Source: Desulfobacterales bacterium (GTDB lineage Bacteria; Desulfobacterota; Desulfobacteria; Desulfobacterales; CAFBRK01). Taken from it: a DNA stretch of 53,835 nt. Every line of letters begins with the position of its first letter. Within the stretch, counting starts at the first letter, position 1. The DNA is taken from NCBI GenBank assembly GCA_021737185.1, contig JAIPEL010000016.1, forward strand, positions 1-53,835, given 5' to 3'. The translations under genes were made by a program, and so were the position numbers. Under the pieces are notes generated by a model, which saw nothing but the letters and a program-made list of their open reading frames with translations, searched no databases and was not told the DNA's origin. Of the stretch, positions 32,623 through 40,880 are shown one piece after another.

Positions 32623-33969
32623 TCAATTTCTATCCGGGTGGGCGGCCTTCAGAAGCAGTTCGCTGCATTCGGCGCCCAGTTGGCCGGCGGCCTCGAAGGC
32701 CTCCACGGCTTCTTTGAATTGTTCACGGCGCAGATAGACCTCTCCCAACCGCTGTCGGTAAAGGCCGTTGTCCGGCTCGATTTCGGTGCTCTGGCGGCAG
32801 AACAGCTCCGCGATTTCCGGGTCTTCTCCTCTGCGGTCGAGCAGGGAGCCCAGTGCGGAAAGAGCGGCGGCGTCGTTCGGGTTTTTCTTGATGGCTTGTC
32901 GATAGGCTGCCATGGCGCCGTTTTCGTCCTCGTTTGCTTCCAGGGCCTCTCCCAGCATCCGGTGGACCGCCGCCGCAGCGGAGTTGAGGGCCGCAGCCCT
33001 CTTTAGATGGAGGACGGCCTCTTTAGCGGCCCCCTTTTCCAGATAGGTCCGCCCGGTCTGAAATGCCACCTCGAAAATGTCCGGTTCTTTTTCAGCGGCC
33101 TTCCGGAAATATTCCAAGGCGCGGTCGATTTCCTTCTTGAGCATGTGAATCACGCCGGTGTTGTATACGGCCATCGTTTCTGTCGGGTCGATTTGCAGGG
33201 CGGCGCCGAAGGCTTCCAGCGCCCGGTCCCAGTCTTCGGTAATTCCATAGCAGACGCCGAGGCTGTTGTGCACGTTGACGTTGTCTGGAGCCAACTGCAG
33301 GGCCTGGCGGTATTCCTCTGCCGCTTCTGCGACGTCGCCTTCCTGGTAGAGCTGATCGCCGCTGATATTGAGGCTGACCGCATCGAACTCGACGACCGCG
33401 TCGGGCCCGAAAAAGGCGGCATGATCGAGCGCTTTCAGGGCGTTTTCCAGAATTTGAAGCCGGTCATAGCGCAAGGTCGGGAAAACGGCGATCCCGATGG
33501 AGATCGTCGCTTCTGATTCTGCAGCCAGCGACTTTTGGATTCTTTCGGCCAGATCCCTACCGCTCGGACTGTCCGTAAAGGAGAAAAAGCATCCGAAAAT
33601 GTCGGCATCCAGAATTCCCCAAAGCCCCCCGAACTTGCTGCAGATCCGGTCGATCACACCGGCCACGGCCTTCTGGGTTCTTTCCATCGGATCGTCCTTT
33701 TCTTCGGTGACATCCCGAAGAAAATGATCGATCCGAATGGCCAGGGAGATGAAGTTTTCGCAGGCGCCGGTGAAGTCTGCCGCCTGGTGCAAAAAGGCCT
33801 CTCCGTGGAGGGTCCGGGGGAATGTTTCGGTGACGACCCCCATGCCGTCAGCCGAATATTTCGGCCGAGGTTCTTTTTTCAGGGTCGGGTCGGTCTTGGA
33901 AAGAAGGAATTGTTGGGTGGAGCAGCGGCTGCGAATCAGCTCTTGCCGAGGTTTGGGGTCGTTTATCAT
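32623..33969 (-). CDS. TPR protein with degenerate GGDEF-like domain
   Basis: The protein has 448 residues. The first part (about 75-205) has the outline of a GGDEF or nucleotide-cyclase fold, including ISIGIAVFPTL, but the catalytic GGDEF is replaced (GILDADIFG), so it should not make cyclic di-GMP. From about 205 to 440 there are six or more tetratricopeptide repeats, such as AEEYRQALQLAPDNVNVHN and AYRQAIKKNPNDAAALSALG. It is probably a scaffold or binding protein. The start overlaps the selA stop by 4 bases (ATGA). A role in selenium use or in envelope synthesis cannot be inferred. Confidence 0.78.
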   Translation of the reverse strand: MINDPKPRQELIRSRCSTQQFLLSKTDPTLKKEPRPKYSADGMGVVTETFPRTLHGEAFLHQAADFTGACENFISLAIRIDHFLRDVTEEKDDPMERTQKAVAGVIDRICSKFGGLWGILDADIFGCFFSFTDSPSGRDLAERIQKSLAAESEATISIGIAVFPTLRYDRLQILENALKALDHAAFFGPDAVVEFDAVSLNISGDQLYQEGDVAEAAEEYRQALQLAPDNVNVHNSLGVCYGITEDWDRALEAFGAALQIDPTETMAVYNTGVIHMLKKEIDRALEYFRKAAEKEPDIFEVAFQTGRTYLEKGAAKEAVLHLKRAAALNSAAAAVHRMLGEALEANEDENGAMAAYRQAIKKNPNDAAALSALGSLLDRRGEDPEIAELFCRQSTEIEPDNGLYRQRLGEVYLRREQFKEAVEAFEAAGQLGAECSELLLKAAHPDRN

Positions 33970-35393
33970 GACGCCGCCTTCTCGAGCACGAATTGAAACG
34001 CGGATGCGATCATCTCGATTTCCTCTTCCTGAAGCGTCCGGGGATCCATCAAAAAGAGATCTTCTTCGATTCTTCCAATGATCGGCGGGCAGTAGTCTCT
34101 CATCGCTGTTTCAAGGCGAGCCGCGGACATGCCTGAAATCCGGACCCCGACGCATCGGGTGGGAAGCTGAAGAAGCGGCAAAGATCCGCCTCCGGCCCGG
34201 GAGAAGCGGTCGAGGAGCCGGGCCTGGAGGCGGTCGTCGCCGATTTTATCGAGCTCCGTTCGAAGCCGTTCGGCGAGGCCGGCCACGGTATCCAAGGGCA
34301 TGAGGATCATCCGCAGGGTCGGAATTTGGACGACCGCGGCGCGCTCCTCCCGATAGAGCCTCATGGTGCTTTCCAGGGCGGCGAGGGTCATCTTGTCGAT
34401 GCGAAGGGCCCGGGTGATCGGATTTTTCTTGATCCGGTCCAGGCAGCCTTTTTTCCCAACGAGAATCCCTGCCTGGGGCCCGCCAAGCAGCTTGTCGCCG
34501 CTGAAGGTGACAACGTCTGCGCCGGTGGCCACGGCCTCTTGCACCGTGGGCTCCTTGGGCAGGCCGTAACGGGAAAAATCGATGAACATGCCGCTTCCCA
34601 GATCCTCCATGACCGGGATGCCGTGACGGTTTCCAAGGGAGACCAGCTCGGACAGGGATACCTCTGCGGTGAAGCCGACGATGCTGTAGTTGCTCTTGTG
34701 GACCTTGAGCAGCAAGCCCGTTTCCTCGTCGATGGCGGCTTCATAGTCCCGCAGGTGGGTTCGGTTCGTGGTGCCGACTTCTTTTAGAATTGCCCCGCTT
34801 TTGGCCATGACATCCGGAATGCGGAAGGCGCCGCCGATTTCCACCAGCTCCCCGCGGGAGACCACCGCCGACCGCCCGGCGGCCAGGGTCTCCAGCGCGA
34901 GCAGGACGGCGCCGGCATTGTTGTTGACGACCATGGCCGATTCGGCGCCGGTGATTTCGCAAAGGATTTCCTCCACCGCGCTGTATCGGGACCCTCGGCG
35001 ACCCGCTTCCAGGTCGTACTCGAGATTGGAATACCGGCTGGAAATGCGGACCAGATTCTCTATGGCGGCGTCGGCCAGAAGGGAGCGGCCCAGGTTGGTG
35101 TGAATGACGACTCCCGTGGCGTTGATCGTTCTTTGCAGCTTCGGGGCCGCGGCTTTCTGCACCATCGGCGCCAGCTTTTCCAGGAGGGCTTCTACGGAAG
35201 GCGCCTTTTGTGCGGCGGAAGAATCTTTTGATAGAATCGCCGAGCGGAGCTCTTCCTCCAGCGCGCGGATGCATCGCACCAGGATCGTCTGGGGCACTCC
35301 GGCGGCAAAAGGCCGGTCTGCGGCAGCGTCAAGCAGCCTGTCAACGCCGGGTATCTGCGTCAGAAGGCGCTGCTGTTCTTGGCTGGGGTGCAT
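33966..35393 (-). CDS. selA: L-seryl-tRNA(Sec) selenium transferase
   Basis: SelA uses PLP to convert seryl-tRNA(Sec) to selenocysteinyl-tRNA(Sec), the amino acid carrier needed to read UGA as selenocysteine. The protein has 475 residues, the usual length. The N terminus has the tRNA-binding small domain. NATGVVIHTNLGRSLL, VNNNAGAVLLAL and EVGTTNRTH are family motifs. The PLP lysine is K301 in TFSGDKLLGGPQAG. Its presence supports the UGA reading of the OsmC gene at 26.8 kb. selB, selC and selD are not in the window. Confidence 0.95.
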   Translation of the reverse strand: MHPSQEQQRLLTQIPGVDRLLDAAADRPFAAGVPQTILVRCIRALEEELRSAILSKDSSAAQKAPSVEALLEKLAPMVQKAAAPKLQRTINATGVVIHTNLGRSLLADAAIENLVRISSRYSNLEYDLEAGRRGSRYSAVEEILCEITGAESAMVVNNNAGAVLLALETLAAGRSAVVSRGELVEIGGAFRIPDVMAKSGAILKEVGTTNRTHLRDYEAAIDEETGLLLKVHKSNYSIVGFTAEVSLSELVSLGNRHGIPVMEDLGSGMFIDFSRYGLPKEPTVQEAVATGADVVTFSGDKLLGGPQAGILVGKKGCLDRIKKNPITRALRIDKMTLAALESTMRLYREERAAVVQIPTLRMILMPLDTVAGLAERLRTELDKIGDDRLQARLLDRFSRAGGGSLPLLQLPTRCVGVRISGMSAARLETAMRDYCPPIIGRIEEDLFLMDPRTLQEEEIEMIASAFQFVLEKAAS

Positions 35394-35572
35394 GTAGATT
35401 GGATCTCCTCTATGGCTCTAAAATAAGAACACTTACCATTTCCTCGTTTTTCGGTTCAACTCTTTTCTTCCGGCTCCCGGCGCCGCCCCGAAAAAGTGCT
35501 TTGAAAATGGGTGGTTCTGGGTTACAGGAAGGCTGTAAATGCAGCCGTCTGGAAGCGAGGGGCCGATCGGCC

Positions 35573-36495
35573 GTGGCAAATTTGAAGACTGCCTTCATCA
35601 TCAATCCGCAAGCGGGAAACGGTTCTACCGGGCGGTCATGGCCGGGGTTGGCCCCCTATGCCCGGAAACGGTTGGGCGCTTTCCAGGCGCTTGTCACGAA
35701 GCGCCCCGGCGATGTTTTTTCATGCAGTCGGCGTGCGGTGGAAGCCGGGGTCGAGCGTCTGATCTGCATGGGCGGAGACGGACCCTCAACGAGGTGATCA
35801 ACGGCATCATGGCCGCGTCGGACAAGCATGCCAACCCTGTTCTCGGTTTCGTGCCCAACGGAACCGGATGCGACCTGGTCCGAACCCTGTCGATTCCGAG
35901 AGATGTGAGGGCTGCCGTCGACCTGATCGCCGCAAACCGAACCCGTTTTCTGGACATCGGACGCCTCTCCTTTACGGGTCCCGGCAAACGGACGGTCCAT
36001 CGATATTTTCACAACATCACCAGCTTCGGGATCGGAGGCGAGGTTGACGCCAGGGTAAACAGAACCACAAAAGCGTTCGGACCGTTTCTGTCCTTCATAT
36101 GGGCCACCTTGATCAGCGTCCTTTCCTACGATAAAAAACAGGTTCGGCTGCGAACCGAAAGCGGCGTGGACCAGACGGTGCGGGTCTGGAACGTTGCCAT
36201 CGCCAATGGACAGTTCCACGGCGGCGGCATGTGGGTGGCCCCCGAGGCCCGGGTCGACGACGGCCGGTTCCATATCACCGTCATCGGAGACCTGAGTCTG
36301 GCAGCGGCCTGCCGGAATCTTCCCAGGCTTTACAATGGGAGCATCGGGCGCATCGCGCAGGTGAGCATGATGACGGCGACACGGATCGAAGCCGAGTCTG
36401 CACAGAAGGTGCTGCTCGACGTAGACGGAGAGCAGCCCGGCAAGCTTCCGCTGGCTGCGGAAATCGTACCCCGCGCCCTTCGCATCATCGCATAA
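35573..36495 (+). pseudogene. Frameshifted YegS/DgkB-type lipid kinase
   Basis: A diacylglycerol-kinase-family protein split over two frames. The first frame gives KTAFIINPQAGNGSTGR and ends ERLICMGGDG. The second resumes TLNEVINGIMA, NGTGCDLVRTL and continues to the normal C terminus. The motif GGDGTLNEV is complete in amino acids if one base is added near 35788-35792 (GACGGACCCTC instead of GACGGAACCCTC). So either the gene has a one-base deletion or this is a sequencing error. The start is GTG 35573 or TTG 35582. The stop TAA lies in an 18-bp palindrome. Confidence 0.8.
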
Positions 36496-36554
36496 ATGAA
36501 ATATGCGATAAAGGACATCGCATATTTCATTTATAAGATGCGGCTGCGCCGCAT
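36492..36554. repeat. 18-bp palindrome and second hairpin at the lipid-kinase stop
   Basis: ATAAATGAAATATGCGAT (36492-36509) and ATCGCATATTTCATTTAT (36517-36534) are perfect complements, and the left arm contains the stop TAA (36493-36495). Hairpin 2 is ATGCGGC-TGC-GCCGCAT (36538-36554). This is the most perfect twin hairpin of the window. Confidence 0.8.
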
Positions 36555-36665
36555 GGTTGAAAAGGAAAGGGGATACACAGCCAGGCAGGGAAGTTTCATT
36601 CGGAATCGAACTGGCCATTCCGACGGCCGGCGGCTGGGCTGACATCGGGACCTTTTTTTTATCTT

Positions 36666-36716
36666 CCCGGGCGGATGCCCGGGCAATAAATAAAAACGCG
36701 GAGCGGTTTTATTTAT
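36666..36716. repeat. Reverse twin hairpin abutting the rmlB start
   Basis: CCCGGGC-GGAT-GCCCGGG (36666-36683) is followed by ATAAATAAAA (36686-36695) facing TTTTATTTAT (36707-36716). The rmlB ATG begins within the right arm, at 36715. The order of the two hairpins is opposite to that at 36492, so the two elements face each other across about 110 bases. Confidence 0.65.
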
Positions 36717-37770
36717 GGAAAATATTCTGGTTACCGGCGGCTGCGGATTTATCGGCGCCAATTTCATCCGCTGCCTTCTTTCCGATTCCGATTTTTCCGG
36801 GCGGGTGGTCAATGTGGACTGCCTCACCTATGCCGGCAATCCGGAGAATCTTTCCGATCTCCAACAAGAGGCCGGCGACCGGTACCGCTTCGTCCGGGCC
36901 GATATCTGCGACACCGATGCCATGGCGTCGGTGTTCGAAGGCTTCGGCATCGATTCGGTCTGCCATTTTGCCGCCGAATCCCACGTGGATCGGTCGATTT
37001 TGGGTCCGGCGGACTTCATTCAAACCAACATCATCGGTACCTTTCGGCTGTTGGAGCTCTGCCGCCGCTTTGCGGAGCGGATCGAGCTGTTTCACCACGT
37101 GAGCACCGACGAAGTCTACGGCTCGTTGGATGAGGCGGATGCGGCCTTCACGGAAAAGACGCCCTATGATCCGAGCAGTCCCTACAGCGCCTCGAAAGCA
37201 TCCTCGGACCACCTGGTCCGGGCCTACCACCGGACGTATGGGGTGCCGGTGACGGTCTCCAACTGCTCCAACAATTACGGCCCTTATCAATTCCCCGAAA
37301 AGCTCCTTCCATTGATGATTTTAAACGCCCTGGAGGAAAAACCCCTGCCGGTATACGGGGACGGGCAAAACATCCGCGACTGGCTTTTCGTGGAAGACCA
37401 CTGCCGGGCGATCTGGAGGGTCATGCAGCACGGCCGGCGCGGGGAGACTTACAACATCGGCGGCCGGTGCGAGATGAGAAACCTGGCGGTGGTCGAAACG
37501 GTCTGCGACAGGATCGACAAGATCCGCCCGGCGGCGACCGGACGACCCCGGCGGGAGTTGATCGATTTTGTCAAGGACCGCCCCGGCCATGACCGAAGAT
37601 ACGCCATAGACTGCTCCAAGATCGAAGCGGAGCTGGGCTGGGCCCCGGAAGAGAGCTTTGAAACCGGCATCGACAAAACGATTCGCTGGTACCTGGACAA
37701 CATGAATTGGGTGAACCGGGTAAGAGGCGGCGAATACCGGAAGTGGATCAAACAGCAGTATAAAAAATAA
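36715..37770 (+). CDS. rmlB: dTDP-glucose 4,6-dehydratase
   Basis: A short-chain dehydrogenase-type enzyme of 351 residues, which turns dTDP-glucose into dTDP-4-keto-6-deoxyglucose for deoxysugar (e.g. rhamnose) synthesis. It starts with the NAD-binding [31 protein letters not shown] is the family signature. The catalytic triad shows as STDEVYG and [24 protein letters not shown] follows. No other rml genes are in the window, so it is isolated from its pathway. Translation initiation may be influenced by the palindrome at its start. Confidence 0.95.
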   Translation: MENILVTGGCGFIGANFIRCLLSDSDFSGRVVNVDCLTYAGNPENLSDLQQEAGDRYRFVRADICDTDAMASVFEGFGIDSVCHFAAESHVDRSILGPADFIQTNIIGTFRLLELCRRFAERIELFHHVSTDEVYGSLDEADAAFTEKTPYDPSSPYSASKASSDHLVRAYHRTYGVPVTVSNCSNNYGPYQFPEKLLPLMILNALEEKPLPVYGDGQNIRDWLFVEDHCRAIWRVMQHGRRGETYNIGGRCEMRNLAVVETVCDRIDKIRPAATGRPRRELIDFVKDRPGHDRRYAIDCSKIEAELGWAPEESFETGIDKTIRWYLDNMNWVNRVRGGEYRKWIKQQYKK

Positions 37771-37991
37771 CTGGATTCCCGCTTTCGCGGGAATGACGGA
37801 AAAAGGGAAATTCGGGCTTTTTACGGAACTATCAACCCTGAACCCCGAACCTTGAAAGCTGAACCCCTGAACCCCAACCTCTGAACCTCTGAACCCTGAA
37901 CCCTGGAACCCTGAACCCCCGATCTTGAACCTTGAATTTGGAACTTTGAACCCCGCGTCAGCGGCAACCCTGCACCTGGAGTTTTGAAACC
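37771..37991. repeat. Family H right half and TGAACCC short repeats
   Basis: 37771-37833 has the ATTCCCGCTTTCGCGGGAAT hairpin and the right end of a family H element (CTTTTTACGGAACTATCAA). 37838-37980 is an imperfect run of units such as CTGAACCCTGAACCC and TTGAACC, like those near 27.7 kb. No gene is seen. Confidence 0.65.
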
Positions 37992-38717
37992 ATGCCCAAA
38001 CGCACGCCTTCTAACTACATCATCTTTCCGTTGGACGTACCGTCCGTCAAAGAGGCTGGAAAATACATCGATCTTCTTGCCGGCCGCGTGGGTATGTTCA
38101 AGGTGGGGTTGGAGCTTTTCATCGAAGCCGGTCCTTCCGTCGTGCGGCGAATCGTCGCCGCCGGAGGGCAGGTGTTTTTGGACCTCAAGCTCCACGACAT
38201 ACCGGCTACGGTGGGCCGGGCCATGGCCCGGGCCGCTGATCTCGGCGTGTCGCTTGCCACGGTTCACTGCGGCGAATCGCTGCGGATGCTCGAAGCGGCC
38301 GTGGCAGGCGCCGATGGAAAAGTGGCGGTTCTGGGGGTGACCGTGCTGACCAGCGTTACGACGGAAGACCTGCGGTCTGCCGGCTTTCGTAGCGAGCTTT
38401 CCCTCGACATGGAAGCATTGGTGCTCCACAGGGCGAACCTGGCCCGGCAGGCAGGATGCGCCGGGGTCGTCTGCTCGCCGTTGGAGGTCGAGGGGATCAA
38501 AAAGAAGCTTGGCAGGGGGTTTTTAGCGGTCACTCCCGGGGTGCGCCCGTCCTGGGAGGCGGTGGCCGGTGACGACCAGCAGCGGGTGGCCACCCCGGCT
38601 TCGGCGGTGGCTGCCGGCGCCGATTACCTGGTGATCGGCAGACCCATCCGGGATGCAGATGACCCGGCGGCAGCGGCGGCAAAAATCGCCGATGAAATTG
38701 CCGGCGCAATACCCTAA
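37992..38717 (+). CDS. pyrF: Orotidine 5'-phosphate decarboxylase
   Basis: The 241-residue class I enzyme performs the last step of UMP synthesis. The catalytic Lys-Asp motif is FLDLKLHDIPATVG (about 60-73). The N-terminal FPLDVPSV and the C-terminal TPGVRP and DYLVIGRPI phosphate-binding loops are complete. The upstream spacer is only repeats, so the promoter is unclear. The C terminus, IADEIAGAIP, is normal. Confidence 0.95.
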   Translation: MPKRTPSNYIIFPLDVPSVKEAGKYIDLLAGRVGMFKVGLELFIEAGPSVVRRIVAAGGQVFLDLKLHDIPATVGRAMARAADLGVSLATVHCGESLRMLEAAVAGADGKVAVLGVTVLTSVTTEDLRSAGFRSELSLDMEALVLHRANLARQAGCAGVVCSPLEVEGIKKKLGRGFLAVTPGVRPSWEAVAGDDQQRVATPASAVAAGADYLVIGRPIRDADDPAAAAAKIADEIAGAIP

Positions 38718-39051
38718 GAAAAGATCTGGGCACGGAGGACCCGGCTTTGAGTTAAGCCCGGAGAGCATGAATCCCTTTGGTTCCCTTAAATCCGAAATTC
38801 GAATACCCGCCTGCCAGTGCCGTATTGGTTTATGTGCAACACGACGAGCACTATTTCGCGAATATGTGCTCAAACAAACACCTTCAAAAGGGCATCGGCG
38901 GGCAGGTCGAAATCCGAAACAAATCCGAATGACCAAAATTCCAATGATCAAAACAATGCGCACTGCCGGTAGAAAATGGCTGCTGCAATTGCACCGCCCA
39001 GCAAGAGGGTGAACAGAATCTGATCCGGAGAAAAATGCTTCACGGAAGCGG
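38718..39051. other. Convergent spacer between pyrF and lysC
   Basis: This stretch has AAATCCGAAATTCGAA-type short repeats (about 38788-38940) and one possible small reading frame on the minus strand (listed separately). No convincing terminator was found on either strand. Confidence 0.5.
38948..39043 (-). CDS. Possible small single-helix membrane protein after lysC
   Basis: A GTG-started frame of 31 residues begins 8 bases after the lysC stop. It reads KHFSPDQILFTLLLGGAI followed by AAAIFYRQCALF, which is one hydrophobic helix. GGGAGG lies in the end of lysC, rather far from the GTG. There is no known family. It could be chance; the hydrophobic pattern and close spacing are the only support. 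Confidence 0.3.
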   Translation of the reverse strand: MKHFSPDQILFTLLLGGAIAAAIFYRQCALF

Positions 39052-40272
39052 TCAATCCTCCCGGTCGAGGCCGAAGGCGGTGTGCAGCACCCGGACGGCA
39101 AGCTCCGTGTATTTTTCTTCGATGATACAGGAGATCCGGATTTCCGAGGTGGAAATCATCGCGATGTTGATCCCCTCTTTGGCCAGGGTGGAGAACATCA
39201 GAGACGCCACACCGGAGTGGTTGCGCATGCCGACGCCGATGACCGACACCTTGGCGATGTTTTCGTCGCCAAAGACTTCTTGTGCGCCGATTTCATCGGC
39301 CACCTTCTCTTCGATGGACATGGCCTTCTTGAAATCAGACCGGGGGACTGTGAAGGTCAGATCGGTCTGACCGCCGGCCCGGGTGTTTTGAATGATCATA
39401 TCGACGACGATTCCCGCCTCGGTGATCGGGGAGAAGATCTTGGCGGCGGTGCCGGGTTGGTCGGGAACCTTTTTCAGCGTGATGCGCGCCTGGTCCTTGT
39501 CGTGTGTGACCGCCGAGACCACCACGGTTTCCATGGCTGGTTCTTCGCTGATGACCATCGTGCCTTCCTCCTCGGAAAATGATGAGCGAACGTGGAGTGG
39601 AACATTGAACTTTTTGGCAAAGCCCACCGAGCGGATCTGCAGCACTTTGGCACCGAGGCTCGCCATGTTGAGCATTTCATCGTAGCATACGGCATCGAGC
39701 TTCCGTGCCTTTGGGCAGATGTTCGGATCGGCGGTATAGATGCCGTCCACATCCGTATAAATTTCGCAGATGTCCGCCTTCAGGGCGGCGGCGATGGCCA
39801 CGGCCGAGGTATCCGATCCGCCGCGGCCCAGGGTGGTGATGTTTCCTCTCGGGTCAAAGCCCTGAAATCCGGCCACGACGACGATCTCCCGGTTCTTCAA
39901 ATGGTGCTGGATACGGGCAGCGCCGACCTCCAGGATCCGGGCGTTTCCAAAAGAGCAGTCTGTCAGGACCTCGGCCTGATATCCGAGCAGAGAAAGAGCC
40001 GGATAGCCCATTTCCTTGAGCATCATGGCCAGCAGGGCCACGGTGGTCTGTTCTCCGGTGGCGAGCAGCACGTCAAGCTCCCTGCGATCCGGCTCCGGTG
40101 CGGCCTCCCTGGCCATTTGGATCAGGCGGTCGGTCACACCGGCCATGGCGGACAGGATGATGACCAGGTCGTTTCCCTCGTCATAGGCCTTGGCCGCCCG
40201 CCGGGCCACGTTCCGGATTCGATCCGAGTCGGCCACCGAGGTGCCCCCGTACTTCTGAACGATCAGTGCCAT
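39052..40272 (-). CDS. lysC: Aspartate kinase
   Basis: A 406-residue enzyme that phosphorylates aspartate, starting the lysine, threonine and methionine pathway. It begins [15 protein letters not shown], the kinase signature. [14 protein letters not shown] and [14 protein letters not shown] are the ATP- and aspartate-binding stretches. Two ACT domains at about 265-340 and 345-405 ([15 protein letters not shown] and [14 protein letters not shown]) are the usual sites for amino-acid feedback. GAGGGGAATG supports the ATG. tsaE lies 13 bases upstream in the same direction. Confidence 0.95.
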   Translation of the reverse strand: MALIVQKYGGTSVADSDRIRNVARRAAKAYDEGNDLVIILSAMAGVTDRLIQMAREAAPEPDRRELDVLLATGEQTTVALLAMMLKEMGYPALSLLGYQAEVLTDCSFGNARILEVGAARIQHHLKNREIVVVAGFQGFDPRGNITTLGRGGSDTSAVAIAAALKADICEIYTDVDGIYTADPNICPKARKLDAVCYDEMLNMASLGAKVLQIRSVGFAKKFNVPLHVRSSFSEEEGTMVISEEPAMETVVVSAVTHDKDQARITLKKVPDQPGTAAKIFSPITEAGIVVDMIIQNTRAGGQTDLTFTVPRSDFKKAMSIEEKVADEIGAQEVFGDENIAKVSVIGVGMRNHSGVASLMFSTLAKEGINIAMISTSEIRISCIIEEKYTELAVRVLHTAFGLDRED

Positions 40273-40285
40273 TGTTCCATTCCCC

Positions 40286-40759
40286 TCAGGACGCTTCCAT
40301 CTGTTTCCGAAGCGCTTGTAACAGATCCTCCGAATGCTGTCCACAGGCGTTCAGAGACAGGATGCGAATCTCCGGCTCCGGGTCGCGGAAGCGAATTTCC
40401 AGCCGATCGGCAGGCAGAAGGCGGTCACAATTCTCAGCCCATTCAACGGCCACGACGCCTTTTCCGTTGAACATTTCCTCGAACCCGATCTCCTCGAGTT
40501 CGGCACAGTGGGCAATACGGTAAAGGTCGGCGTGGAAAAGCAGAAGACGGCCGGCGTACTCGTTGATCAGGGTAAAGGTCGGACTGGTGACCGGCGTTTG
40601 TTCGGATACCCCCAGACCTCGGGCCAACCCCCGGACCAGGACGGTTTTTCCGCTGCCAAGGCCCCCGTAAAGGGCCAGCACGAGGCCGGGTCCGGCCAGT
40701 TTGCCGATCAGCCGGCCGATCTGTCGGGTGTCTTCTTCCGTTCGGGTGGTCAGCTGCAT
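40286..40759 (-). CDS. tsaE: tRNA threonylcarbamoyladenosine synthesis ATPase TsaE
   Basis: This is the 157-residue ATPase of the TsaBDE complex that makes t6A at position 37 of ANN-decoding tRNAs. The Walker A loop is [27 protein letters not shown] and LFHADLYRI are TsaE motifs, and [10 protein letters not shown] holds the later conserved Glu-Trp. I start at the ATG at 40759; the longer upstream frame runs through a repeat. It lies between nnr and lysC in the same direction, a pairing often seen in bacteria for nnr and tsaE. Confidence 0.93.
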   Translation of the reverse strand: MQLTTRTEEDTRQIGRLIGKLAGPGLVLALYGGLGSGKTVLVRGLARGLGVSEQTPVTSPTFTLINEYAGRLLLFHADLYRIAHCAELEEIGFEEMFNGKGVVAVEWAENCDRLLPADRLEIRFRDPEPEIRILSLNACGQHSEDLLQALRKQMEAS

Positions 40760-40880
40760 AGGGTCGATTGGTTGATTGGGTGAATGGTCAAATCGGCAAA
40801 GGGTTTTAGAAAAGGCGCTTCCGGATACAATGGTTTTGCTTTTCCTACTTGACCATTCAACCAATGAACCACTCAACCAC
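40749..40880. repeat. Octamer element between nnr and tsaE
   Basis: TCGATTGGTTGATTGGGTGAA (about 40753-40773) faces TTGACCATTCAACCAATGAACC (about 40849-40870) as imperfect complements. It overlaps the tsaE start region and ends near the nnr stop, and belongs to the TTGATTGG family. Confidence 0.55.

Noticed and set aside
35539-35795. Upstream part of the second lipid-kinase frame as real protein
   Set aside because: Its residues do not match the family, whereas the other frame gives the conserved N terminus up to GGDG.
37838-37985. TGAACCC units as a CRISPR array or telomere-like repeat
   Set aside because: Units are short, imperfect and without regular spacers; no cas genes are present. 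It is a simple-sequence run also seen near 27.7 kb.
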